52,552 nucleotides of DNA, from assembly GCA_014584695.1 (NCBI GenBank), contig JACTMI010000037.1:1-52552 (forward strand), given 5' to 3'. The position numbers were made by a program, and so were the translations under genes. Below, piece by piece: positions 1-7,629 of this stretch (positions within the stretch are counted from its first letter, which is position 1; every line of letters starts with the position of its first letter). The notes under the pieces were generated by a model. The model was not told the DNA's origin. It did no database searches and worked only from the letters and a program-made list of their open reading frames with translations. The stretch is from Acidobacteriota bacterium (GTDB lineage Bacteria; Acidobacteriota; Thermoanaerobaculia; Multivoradales; JAGPDF01).

Positions 1-336
1 CGTGTTGGTCGCCGCGGTGCGCGGCAGCAGGCCGTTGCGGATGATCAGGCCCATGCCGATCGTCTGCACGTCGTAGCCGGTCAGGTAGACGTTGAAGTCC
101 AGCGCCTCGACCGACATGTCGGTCCAGACGATGACGTGGGTCAGCACCGAGGCGGCCGATGCATTGTTGATCGAGAAGAACGTGTCGACTCCGTTCACGT
201 TCGCGATGTCCACCTCGAAGTACGGCAGCAGGAGCGTCGCCGCCGGAGTCGCCTCGATGGTGCAGAGGTCGGCCTGCGCGGGAGCGCCCAGCGCGAGAGC
301 GGCCACCACAACGGCTGCTACCATTCTCAATTTCAC
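1..336 (-). CDS. Secreted protein of unknown function, 3' end cut by window edge
   Basis: 112 codons are visible before the gene runs off the left edge. I chose the GTG at 336 because a GGAGGAGA ribosome site lies just upstream and the frame opens with a typical signal peptide (Lys/Arg, a Val/Ala/Leu-rich core, then APAQA as likely cleavage site). The mature part starts with Asp-Leu-Cys and has hydrophobic strand-like stretches (LLLPYFEVDI, VIVWTDMSVEALDFNVYLTGYDVQ), so it is probably a beta-rich exported protein. It has its own promoter (442-470). I do not recognise a named domain. The function is unknown and the C-terminus is not visible. Confidence 0.7.
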   Translation of the reverse strand, partial: MKLRMVAAVVVAALALGAPAQADLCTIEATPAATLLLPYFEVDIANVNGVDTFFSINNASAASVLTHVIVWTDMSVEALDFNVYLTGYDVQTIGMGLIIRNGLLPRTAATNT

Positions 337-372
337 GGTCTCTCCTCCTTCGTCGATTCGCTCCCCGCATCC

Positions 373-392
373 CGGCTCGGAGCTCCGAGCCG
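373..392. repeat. 20-bp perfect palindrome in the rfbB-secreted protein gap
   Basis: CGGCTCGGAGCTCCGAGCCG is a perfect inverted repeat that can fold as an 8-bp stem with an AGCT loop. It lies in the leader of the gene starting at 336, downstream of its putative promoter. There is no T-tract on either strand, so it looks more like an operator or RNA leader hairpin than a terminator. Confidence 0.4.
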
Positions 393-441
393 CACCCGGC
401 CGGCTCGGGGCCGGCGAGCTGTAAGGAACGAGTTTCGAGTG

Positions 442-470
442 ATTCTTAGGCAGATGCCGCGGCGAGTCAA
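442..470 (-). promoter_or_regulatory. Sigma70-like promoter of the secreted protein gene at 336
   Basis: On the minus strand, TTGACT (465-470) and AAGAAT (442-447) are separated by exactly 17 bp: 5/6 and 4/6 matches to the -35 and -10 consensus. The -35 overlaps the stop codon of the rfbB-like gene (467-469), so the next gene has its own promoter although it lies in the same direction. Confidence 0.5.
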
Positions 471-1543
471 GTGGTCCGATTCACACCCGCAGGGTCGGCC
501 CCGGCCGCCCAGTCGAACTGCAGGTCGCCGGTGCGGGCCAGGATCGACTCCCACCAGGGCCGGTGGTCGACGTACCAGCGCACCGTAGCCTCCAGCCCGG
601 CCGTGAACTCGACCGCCGGGCGCCAGCCCAGCTCCGCTTCCAGCTTGGCGGGGTCGATGAGGTAGCGGCGATCGTGATTCGGGCGGTCGGGCACGTGCTC
701 GATCCACTCCTCCGGACGCTTGCCCAGCAGCTCGAGGACGGCGCGGACGATCTCGAGGTTGGTCACCTCGTGCCGGGCTGATACGTCGAAAATGGGGAGC
801 TTCTCCGGGTGCACCGCCGCCTCGGGCCCGAAGACGGCACGAGGCGCGTGCAGCACCGCCCAGATCGCGGCGCAGTGATCGGAGACGTGGAGCCAGTCCC
901 GGCGCTGCAGGCCGTCGCCATAAACCGGCACGCGGCGCCCGCGCAGCACGTTGGTGATCATCAGGGGGATCAGCTTCTCGGGGAACTGGTACGGGCCGTA
1001 GTTGTTGGCGCAGTGGGTCATCGCCAGGTCCAGCTCTGGATAAGTCTGCATGTAGGCGCGGACGAACTGGTCCCCGGCGGCCTTCGCCGCGCTATAGGGC
1101 GTCTTGGCGTTGAGCGCGCTGGCCTCGGTGAAGAACGGCGCCTCACCCGGCAGCTCGCCGTAGACCTCGATCGTGGAGACGTGGAGATGCCGCCGCGGCG
1201 GACGACGGCGGGAGGCCTCGAGCAGGATCTGGGCCCCCAGCGCGTTGGTGCGGGCGAAGGAGGAAGGGTCGAGGACAGCCCGGTCGTTGTGGCTCTCGGC
1301 CGCGAAGTTGACCACGTAGTCGGGCCGGAAGCGCTCGTAGACGCGGGTCATCGCCGGAAAGTCGCAGATGTCGGCGACGACCAGCTCGATGCGGCCACGG
1401 AGGGGGTCGAGGTTCGCCGGATTGGCGGCGAAGGAGAGGTTGTCGAGCGCCACGACCACGGCGCCGGGCTCGCGCTCCAGCGCGTGGTAGACGAAATTCG
1501 AGCCGATGAACCCGCAGGCTCCGGTGACCAGATAGGTGGACAT
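467..1543 (-). CDS. rfbB: dTDP-glucose 4,6-dehydratase-like protein (RmlB/RfbB family) with altered catalytic motif
   Basis: Extended short-chain dehydrogenase of 358 aa, full length for RmlB, which converts dTDP-glucose to dTDP-4-keto-6-deoxyglucose for rhamnose-type sugars. Visible: the NAD-binding GACGFIGSNF at the N-terminus, an AAESHNDR segment like the family's AAESHVDRS, the catalytic YSAAK, an NNYGPYQFPEKLIP substrate loop and a C-terminal RPNHDRRY. The odd point is HVSTIEVYG where RmlB has HVSTDEVYG: the dehydration Asp is Ile while the following Glu is kept. This may be a related NDP-sugar dehydratase or epimerase with altered chemistry. No other rml gene is in the window. Start ATG 1543 has ACGGAG upstream. 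It follows the SCP2-like gene by 94 bp in the same direction. Confidence 0.85.
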   Translation of the reverse strand: MSTYLVTGACGFIGSNFVYHALEREPGAVVVALDNLSFAANPANLDPLRGRIELVVADICDFPAMTRVYERFRPDYVVNFAAESHNDRAVLDPSSFARTNALGAQILLEASRRRPPRRHLHVSTIEVYGELPGEAPFFTEASALNAKTPYSAAKAAGDQFVRAYMQTYPELDLAMTHCANNYGPYQFPEKLIPLMITNVLRGRRVPVYGDGLQRRDWLHVSDHCAAIWAVLHAPRAVFGPEAAVHPEKLPIFDVSARHEVTNLEIVRAVLELLGKRPEEWIEHVPDRPNHDRRYLIDPAKLEAELGWRPAVEFTAGLEATVRWYVDHRPWWESILARTGDLQFDWAAGADPAGVNRTT

Positions 1544-1637
1544 GCCGCGACTCCGTATCAGTCGGTGGGCTCGTCGGCGGACGGCACCGAGCCGCCGTCG
1601 AGTCCCCCCGAAGACGTGCTCGCGGCATTCCGCCTCG

Positions 1638-2096
1638 TCATGGCGCTTGCGAACCGTTGCCGCTGCCGACCCGCTGCGCGCAAGCGAGCAGCGCCCGGGC
1701 AGCGGCCAGGTGGGGGAGGAGCGAGAAGAGCGAGCCCCGTTGCAGGCGCAGCCGGCCGCCCATTATGGCGGCCCCGGGCTCGAGCCTGCCTTCGAGCAGG
1801 TCGCGCCAGACAGCGGCCGCCGCGGAGAGCTCGTGGCTCGCCGCGGCGGGATCCTGCGGCAGCGCGGGCCGGACCGCGCGGGGGCTGCCGTGGGCGAGAT
1901 CGAGGAAGAGCCGTCGTTCGGCCGGGACGCCGAAGTCCGGTTCCGGCTCGAGCGTGAACAGCAGCGTGCCCTTCCACCCGGCCGCGGCCCGGCGGTACTC
2001 CTCGCTCGCGGTGAGCTCACGCTCGAGCTCGGCGGCCCAGGCGGCCGTGAACAGGCCGCCCAGCCCGCTGCCGTCGCCCGGCCCGCCGAGGGTCAC
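1638..2096 (-). CDS. SCP2 sterol-binding-like domain protein
   Basis: Small single-domain protein of 152 aa. The pattern WRDLLEGRLEPGAAIMGGRLRLQRG, split by short loops, resembles the SCP2 sterol-transfer fold, where a hydrophobic tunnel binds lipids or acyl chains. No signal peptide is visible, so a cytoplasmic protein is likely. It begins at GTG 2096, overlapping the stop of the thioredoxin-like gene as GTGA, so the two are translationally coupled. Ligand and role are unknown; the assignment rests on motif resemblance. Confidence 0.6.
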   Translation of the reverse strand: MTLGGPGDGSGLGGLFTAAWAAELERELTASEEYRRAAAGWKGTLLFTLEPEPDFGVPAERRLFLDLAHGSPRAVRPALPQDPAAASHELSAAAAVWRDLLEGRLEPGAAIMGGRLRLQRGSLFSLLPHLAAARALLACAQRVGSGNGSQAP

Positions 2097-3190
2097 TGGG
2101 CAGCGGCCTTCTTCGGCTCGACGCCCTTGCGCAGGAGCTCGTCGTCGATCACCTTGGCGAGCTCCGAGAACGGCACCGCGCCGTTGATGAAGCGCCCGTT
2201 GACGAACAGGGCCGGAGTCCCGGTCACGCCGGCCGCCTGGCCGTCGCGCAGGTCGGCCGCCACCTTGGAGGCGTACTTGCCGCTATCGAGGCAGCTGTCG
2301 AACTTGGCCTGGTCGACGCCCAGCGAAGCCGCCTTGGCCTTGAGGTCGGCGACCTCGAGCTTGCGCTGGTCGGCGAACATCAGGTCGTGCAACTGCCAGA
2401 ACTTGCCCTGGTCGTGGGCGCACAGCGAAGCCTCGGCCGCCTTCTGCGCCCGCGGGTGGATGTTGAGCGGGAACTGGCGGAAGACGACGCGCACCTGGTC
2501 GCCGTAGGTCGACATCGCCTCTTCCAGCGCCGGGTTCACGCGGCTGCAGAACGGGCACTCGAAGTCCGAGAACTCGATGATGGTGATCGGCGCCTTGGCC
2601 GGGCCCTTGGCGGGCGAGTCCGCTTCGGCGACCTGGGCGCGCGCGACGTCCATCAGAATGCGGGCCTTGTGTTTGGAGCGCAACGTGCCGACGAACTGCT
2701 CTCGCGTGCCCTGGGACTTCTGCTGCACCAGGAAGCTCTGGATCTGCGCAGCGATCTGCTCGAACGGCCGGTTGCCGATGCGGGCGCGATTCGCCTCGTA
2801 CCAGGCGGACACTTCGGCGTCGGTCACCGGCGCGACCTGGTCGGTGATCTCGGTCTTGACGAGGTCGTCCTTGGTGACGCCGCGGGCGGCCGCTTCCGCC
2901 TCCAGCAGCTTCTCCTCGACCAGGTTTCCGAGCGCCTGCTCGAGCAGCTGGCGCCGCTGGTTGTCGATCTGCTGGAGCTGTGGCGCGACGCTCTGCTCGA
3001 GCTCGGCCTGCGTGATCGGCTTGCCGGCCACCTCGGCGACGATTTCGCTCTTGTCGTCGCCCGGTTTCGCGGCGGCGCCCTTGTCGACGGCGCAGGCGGG
3101 CAGCACGAAGCCGACCAGGCCGAGCGCGGCGAAGGTGAGCAGCTTGCCGAGCGGGCCGGGGGCGGCCGAAGTCTTGGAATGCGGGCTCAT
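2093..3190 (-). CDS. Lipoprotein with SurA-like N-terminal region and DsbA/DsbG-type thioredoxin domain
   Basis: 365 aa. Start ATG 3190 has GGAGAT upstream and opens a signal peptide ending in the lipobox LPAC, so the mature protein is probably lipid-anchored. Residues about 45-165 are rich in Glu/Gln helices and resemble the SurA/PpiC N-terminal chaperone region (EVAGKPITQAELEQ). Residues about 180-350 form a Thioredoxin_4/DsbA-like domain with CPFC active site after FSDFE and a cis-Pro loop VTGTPALFVNG. It probably forms or shuffles disulfides in exported proteins while holding unfolded clients. It overlaps the SCP2-like gene by 4 bp. Confidence 0.85.
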   Translation of the reverse strand: MSPHSKTSAAPGPLGKLLTFAALGLVGFVLPACAVDKGAAAKPGDDKSEIVAEVAGKPITQAELEQSVAPQLQQIDNQRRQLLEQALGNLVEEKLLEAEAAARGVTKDDLVKTEITDQVAPVTDAEVSAWYEANRARIGNRPFEQIAAQIQSFLVQQKSQGTREQFVGTLRSKHKARILMDVARAQVAEADSPAKGPAKAPITIIEFSDFECPFCSRVNPALEEAMSTYGDQVRVVFRQFPLNIHPRAQKAAEASLCAHDQGKFWQLHDLMFADQRKLEVADLKAKAASLGVDQAKFDSCLDSGKYASKVAADLRDGQAAGVTGTPALFVNGRFINGAVPFSELAKVIDDELLRKGVEPKKAAAQ

Positions 3191-3365
3191 CGGTTTCGAT
3201 CTCCTCTCGGGAGCAGAGTCCGGACGGACGGTAGGGCCGGTTCCGGGGGGTTGGTTCGGGGGCGTTGCAAGGCAAGCGCCAACTGGTGGATCATAACCGA
3301 GGCCGGGCCGAGCGGCGGTGCCGCCGCGCTCTCGCGGCTCCGGCCTCCCGATCGAGGAGGATCGT

Positions 3366-3842
3366 ATGCGTATTGCGATGTCCGCGCTCGTCCTGGTCTG
3401 CCTGGCGACGCCGGCCCTGGCGGCGGAGTGCGCCAAAAAGAGCTATGGCGGCGGGGTGACCCTCGCCGAATCGACACCGGTCGCCGTCCTGATCGATGCC
3501 GCCGAGGAGCACGTCGGCCGCAAGGTCCGGGTCGAGGGCACGGTGGTCGACGTCTGCGAGAAGGCCGGCTGCTGGATGGAGATCCGGGCCCAGGAGGGCG
3601 AGCAGATCGTCAAGGTGAAGGTCAAGGACGGCGAGATCGTCTTTCCGACCGCCGCGCGCGGCAAGAGCGCGGTGGCCGAGGGGACGTTCGAGCGGCGCGA
3701 GATGGACCGCGCGCAGTACGTGGCCCACCTCGAGCACCTCGCCGACGAGCAGGGGCGGAAGTTCGACGCCTCGACGCTCGGCGAGGGCCCGTTCCGCGTC
3801 TATCAGATCGCCGGCACCGGCGCCGAGATCTGCGCCGACTGA
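3366..3842 (+). CDS. Exported DUF4920 family protein
   Basis: 158 aa. Start ATG 3366 has GAGGAGGA in front; a signal peptide ends near LATPALAAE. The body matches the DUF4920 pattern: a strand region VRVEGTVVDVC, then KAGCWMEI, then FPTAARGKSAVAEGTF, with conserved Cys residues. The fold is thought to be OB-like and the function is unknown. The gene is divergent from the DsbA-like lipoprotein across 175 bp, so Cys-containing exported proteins sit back to back. It is convergent with the DUF5916 gene, with a hairpin between them. Confidence 0.8.
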   Translation: MRIAMSALVLVCLATPALAAECAKKSYGGGVTLAESTPVAVLIDAAEEHVGRKVRVEGTVVDVCEKAGCWMEIRAQEGEQIVKVKVKDGEIVFPTAARGKSAVAEGTFERREMDRAQYVAHLEHLADEQGRKFDASTLGEGPFRVYQIAGTGAEICAD

Positions 3843-3850
3843 CGGTGCCC

Positions 3851-3877
3851 GCCGGAGCGTCGATCCGGCGCTCCGGC
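3851..3877. terminator. Hairpin between convergent genes
   Basis: GCCGGAGCG (3851-3859) and CGCTCCGGC (3869-3877) form a perfect 9-bp stem with a 9-nt loop, filling the gap between the stop codons of the DUF4920 gene and the DUF5916 gene. No T-run follows on either side, so terminator strength is uncertain. Confidence 0.45.
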
Positions 3878-3878
3878 C

Positions 3879-6134
3879 TCAGGGCAGCCAGGCGTAGCCG
3901 AGCTTGACGAAGAAGGTGCGGGCCGAACGGACCAGGTCGACCCGGTCGTCTCCCAGCGAGATGTCGGAATAGCCGGCGAAAGCGACGGTTTGCGGCGAGA
4001 GCTTCCAGGACAGGAGCAGCTGGTTGCCGAAACGGCGGGTCCGCCGGGGTACCGCCTCGCGGTAGAGCTCCGGCTGGCGGTCGACCGCCAGGTACTGGCT
4101 GACCAGGCGCACGGCCGTGCGCAGCCCGAACTGGTAGTTGGCGTTGAGCCTCGTGAGCTCGGCCCGGAACAGCTCGCCGCGCGCGACTTCGAGTCGCTCG
4201 GATGAGTGGTTGAGCTGCAGCCGCAGGTGGCGCCCGAGGTCGAGCCGCAGCCCAGGATCGAGCCGGTACCCCGTGGCCTCGGCGACGTTGGCGAAGTCGA
4301 TGGCGTCGCCGATGGTGCCGCCGAGTGACAGGTAGAGGCTCCGCCCCGGCCGCCCCTCGGCGTAGAAGCCGAAGGCCCGCTCGTCGAGGGCCATCCCCGA
4401 CAGCACGGTTCGCCGCAGGACCGGCCGCAGGTCGACGTAGATCTCGCGCGGGCCGCGGTAGGTCAGCCACGCCTCGGTTTCCCGCTCGAGCAGGTCACCC
4501 CGCTGGTTCCAGGTCTGGTCGAAATCGGCGCCGACGCGGATCTCGTTGAACCAGCGCCCGCCGTCGCCCTGAATGATCCTCTCGCCACCCACCACGCCGG
4601 TCCGGAAGTCGACCCGCGGAATGAACCCCAAGTCGGCGCGGAAGTCGCGCGCTCGATCCTCGTAGATGGCGTAGGCGGTCCAGGCGGCGCTGTTGAAGCT
4701 GTAGGCCGCGCGGAGACCGTGTCCCGAGAAGCGGCCGCGCGGCTGCGCGAACTCGGCCGCGATGGCGTCCGGGTAGGCGCTGCTCGAAAACAGGGCTTCG
4801 ACCCTCGCGGCGTGTCCCCTGGCGGGCCGCAGGAAGAGATCGAAGCCAGCGACCCGGTTGTGGTAGTCGCCGCCCTCGCGGCCCGTGTAGAGCAGACCGA
4901 AGGTCGAGCCGGGCAGGGGCAGGTCGCGCCGGAAACGGAGGATCGAGGCGACGTTCGAGTCCGGAATCGAGCCGAGCGCGCTCCCTTCGCTCGAGGGGAA
5001 CAGCAGATTGGTCACCTCGTCCTCGGCGACGATCAGCCCCAGACCCGTGGCGCCGACCTTGCCGGTCAGCTTGGCGGCCCAGCGCGGGTCGGCCAGGTTG
5101 CGCGTGTAGATCGCGTTGATGCGGGTGGAGAAGAGGTCGGCGCCCTCGAGGAAGAGCGGCCGCTTCTCGGGGAAGAAGAGCGCGAACTGGGTGTTGACGT
5201 CCAACTGCTGGGCGTCGGCTTCCACCTGGGAAAAGTCCGGATTGACCGCGGCGTGGAGTGTCAGGTGGGGAGTCAGCCCCCAGCGCGCGGTGAGCCCCGG
5301 ATCGATCTCGGTCTCGCCGGTGCCCTCGCCGCGCCGGTCGGTGCGCGCGGCGACCAGCGTGGGGTCGAGCTCGATGTCGCGGCGGGGCCGGACCCCTTGC
5401 AGCCCTTCGAGCTCGGCGGCCTGGCAGAGGTAGCAGTCGCGATTGCGGTCGAGGCGGACGAGGCCGAGCCGGTAGCGGTGGTCGCGAGGCCAGATCCGGA
5501 TCGCGTCGATGCCCCACACTTGCGCTCCCTCCCGCGGCGGGAAGCGCAGCGAGGAGAGCGGGATCGCCGCCTCCACCTGGTAGCCGGTGGCGGTGATTCG
5601 CCCGGCGGAGAACCAGAGCGCGTCCCAGGTTTCGTCCTCCTCGCCGGTGACGTCGTTCTGAACCATGTCCATCTGGACACCGAGCGGGTTGACGAAGAAC
5701 TCGAATGCTCGGCGCTGGTCGTGGAAGGTGTCGAGGACCAGCCCGACGAAGTCGTCGGCGAAGGCGTTGTCCCGGTCGGAGAAGCGCGCCCGGATGCGCT
5801 CCGGCTCCGGATCTTCGGCGCGCGCCGCGAAATAGAAGAAGCGGTCGTCGTAGGCGATCCAGAAGGCGGTCGCGACCGGCGCGGGTCCGTTGTCGGCGGG
5901 CCGGGTCTCGTAGCGCAGCTCGAGAGTCGCCGGACCCTGCCAGACCATTTCGTCGAGCTCGCCGTCGACGCGCACCGGCTCGGCGGCTCGCCGAAACTGG
6001 TACCGGATCGGCGCTTGGGGCGCGGAGACAGCGGGGGCCTGGCTGGCATGGGTCGAGCCGGCCCACGGCCCGACGGCGAGCCAGAGCAGCAGGGGCATCG
6101 GAGCGCAGGGCCGTGGCATCGGAGGTATCCCCAT
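3879..6134 (-). CDS. DUF5916 outer-membrane protein with N-terminal CBM9-like domain
   Basis: 751 aa from ATG 6134; ATG 6119 (746 aa, better signal peptide MPRPCAPMPLLLWLA and a GGGGA upstream) is an equally good start. Residues about 50-230 form a CBM9-like beta-sandwich (VRVDGELDEMVW, then DDRFFYFAARAEDPEP), a known partner of DUF5916. The rest is the DUF5916 barrel, with FSQVEADAQQLDVNTQFALFFPEKRPLFLEGADLF as its hallmark stretch (split here as about residues 345-380) and a barrel-like C-terminus ending in aromatic residues (GYAWLP). These proteins are common in Acidobacteriota and Bacteroidota, probably in the outer membrane; the ligand is unknown. Divergent from the GT-C-like gene. Confidence 0.85.
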   Translation of the reverse strand: MGIPPMPRPCAPMPLLLWLAVGPWAGSTHASQAPAVSAPQAPIRYQFRRAAEPVRVDGELDEMVWQGPATLELRYETRPADNGPAPVATAFWIAYDDRFFYFAARAEDPEPERIRARFSDRDNAFADDFVGLVLDTFHDQRRAFEFFVNPLGVQMDMVQNDVTGEEDETWDALWFSAGRITATGYQVEAAIPLSSLRFPPREGAQVWGIDAIRIWPRDHRYRLGLVRLDRNRDCYLCQAAELEGLQGVRPRRDIELDPTLVAARTDRRGEGTGETEIDPGLTARWGLTPHLTLHAAVNPDFSQVEADAQQLDVNTQFALFFPEKRPLFLEGADLFSTRINAIYTRNLADPRWAAKLTGKVGATGLGLIVAEDEVTNLLFPSSEGSALGSIPDSNVASILRFRRDLPLPGSTFGLLYTGREGGDYHNRVAGFDLFLRPARGHAARVEALFSSSAYPDAIAAEFAQPRGRFSGHGLRAAYSFNSAAWTAYAIYEDRARDFRADLGFIPRVDFRTGVVGGERIIQGDGGRWFNEIRVGADFDQTWNQRGDLLERETEAWLTYRGPREIYVDLRPVLRRTVLSGMALDERAFGFYAEGRPGRSLYLSLGGTIGDAIDFANVAEATGYRLDPGLRLDLGRHLRLQLNHSSERLEVARGELFRAELTRLNANYQFGLRTAVRLVSQYLAVDRQPELYREAVPRRTRRFGNQLLLSWKLSPQTVAFAGYSDISLGDDRVDLVRSARTFFVKLGYAWLP

Positions 6135-6213
6135 CGGAGATCGTTCTGCCGCTGCCCCGACTACGTAGAAAGGGTGACGCAGGTTACGGACTCGCGATCG
6201 AGTCCCTGCGGCG

Positions 6214-6219
6214 TATGCT
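6214..6219 (+). promoter_or_regulatory. TANNNT -10 element 9 nt before the GT-C-like start
   Basis: TATGCT ends 9 nt before the TTG start at 6229 and no Shine-Dalgarno sequence is visible, so transcription may begin at or next to the start codon. Confidence 0.4.
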
Positions 6220-6228
6220 CCCCGCGTC

Positions 6229-7629
6229 TTGAACCGCCGCCGGATCGAGTGGATCATCGTCTTCTGGGTCACGCTCGCCCTCTACGCGGCGGGGACCCAC
6301 CCGCGCGTCTTCTCCGCCGGCAACGATGCCAGCCGGTGGGCGCAGATCGAGGCCCTGGTCGACCACGGGCGGGCGGACCTCGGCGCCTCGAGGTTCGGCG
6401 CCACGGTGGATCGCGTCCGCATCGGTGAGCTCGAGTTCTCGAACAAGCCTCCGGCCCTCTCGCTGGCGGGGGCGGCGATCTATGCGGGCTTGCAAGCGCT
6501 GACCGGCTGGCGACTCGACGGCCCGGGGGCTGGACGGGTGGTCTGGTGGGTCACGGTGCTGTTGATCGGCGTCCCTTCGGCGTGGCTCGCGGCCGCTTTC
6601 CATCGCGCGCTCGAGCGCTTTCCCGGGCTCGACCCGGTCGGGCGGCGAGCGCTGACGATCGCGCTCGCCGCCGGCACCTTGATGCTGACCTTCTCGGTGA
6701 CGATGAACCACCACACCGTGGCGGCGGCGCTGCTCTTCGCGGCCTTCCTCGCCACCGCCGGCGGCCGGGGCCTGCGCGCTGGCCTGTCCTGTGGCCTGGC
6801 CGCCGCGGTCGACCTGTTGCCAGGCTTGGGCATGATGCCGTTCCTTCTGATCGCGGTCGCCGGGGAGGGGCGGGGAGCGCGGGCGCGCGCCGGCCGCTTC
6901 GTCCTCGGTGCGGCGCTCGGCGGCGCGGTCCTGATCGCTTCGAATGTGGCGATCGTCGGGTCGCCGTGGCCCCCCAAGCTGGTCCCCGGCGCGGTCGACC
7001 TGTCGGCGCAGGCCGGGCCGAGCGCGGGCGGCGTCGTCCTGCCCCAGAGCTGGACCTATCCGCTCGAGTGCCTGTTCGGCGGCCACGGGCTCTTCCTGGT
7101 CACGCCGGTCCTGCTGATCGGCGTTCATGGCCTCTGGCACGCCGCGGTCCGGCCGGCCGAGCGAGACGGGCGCCTGTGGCGCCTGGTCGGCCTCGGCGTG
7201 GCGGCGCAGGTCCTCGGCCATCTCCTGCTGGCGGGTTCCTACGGCGGCTGGTCGTATGGCTTCCGCTACCTGGTGCCGGTGGTGCCGCTGCTGCTCTTCC
7301 CGGCGGCGGCCGTGCTCTCCGGCTGGCCGCGACGGCTGTTCTGGGGCGCGCTCCCGCCGTCGATCCTCTTCGCCGCGCTCGGCGCCTTCCACCCTTGGCC
7401 GCCGGCCTACGAACAGGAATCGAACCGCCATCCGGTGGCGAGCCTGGTGACCCAGCCGATCGGCGGCAACGCGGCCGCGCTGGCGGCGCGGCATCTGCCG
7501 GACGCCGCCATCAGCCGGTGGTTGGGAGAGCGGTTCGTGAGCCGCGATCCCGAGTTGCGCCGCCAGTACTTCCGGCTCTTCTTCGGCAGCAAGGGCGACC
7601 TGAGGTCGATGCGGAGATTCGAACGGTGA
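6229..7629 (+). CDS. Polytopic membrane protein resembling GT-C glycosyltransferases
   Basis: 466 aa with about ten predicted membrane segments. The first loop carries a DRVRIGELEFSNKPPALSL stretch, and a late loop has YGGWSYGFRYLVPVVPLLL; acidic extracytoplasmic loops, the KPP motif and RYLVPVVP recall the ArnT/PMT (GT-C) fold that uses polyprenyl-phosphate sugars. I infer a lipid-linked sugar transferase but cannot name substrate or acceptor. The start is TTG 6229, since the first membrane segment IIVFWVTLALYAAG follows directly. The stop overlaps the GTG of the purine permease (GTGA). Confidence 0.65.
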   Translation: MNRRRIEWIIVFWVTLALYAAGTHPRVFSAGNDASRWAQIEALVDHGRADLGASRFGATVDRVRIGELEFSNKPPALSLAGAAIYAGLQALTGWRLDGPGAGRVVWWVTVLLIGVPSAWLAAAFHRALERFPGLDPVGRRALTIALAAGTLMLTFSVTMNHHTVAAALLFAAFLATAGGRGLRAGLSCGLAAAVDLLPGLGMMPFLLIAVAGEGRGARARAGRFVLGAALGGAVLIASNVAIVGSPWPPKLVPGAVDLSAQAGPSAGGVVLPQSWTYPLECLFGGHGLFLVTPVLLIGVHGLWHAAVRPAERDGRLWRLVGLGVAAQVLGHLLLAGSYGGWSYGFRYLVPVVPLLLFPAAAVLSGWPRRLFWGALPPSILFAALGAFHPWPPAYEQESNRHPVASLVTQPIGGNAAALAARHLPDAAISRWLGERFVSRDPELRRQYFRLFFGSKGDLRSMRRFER

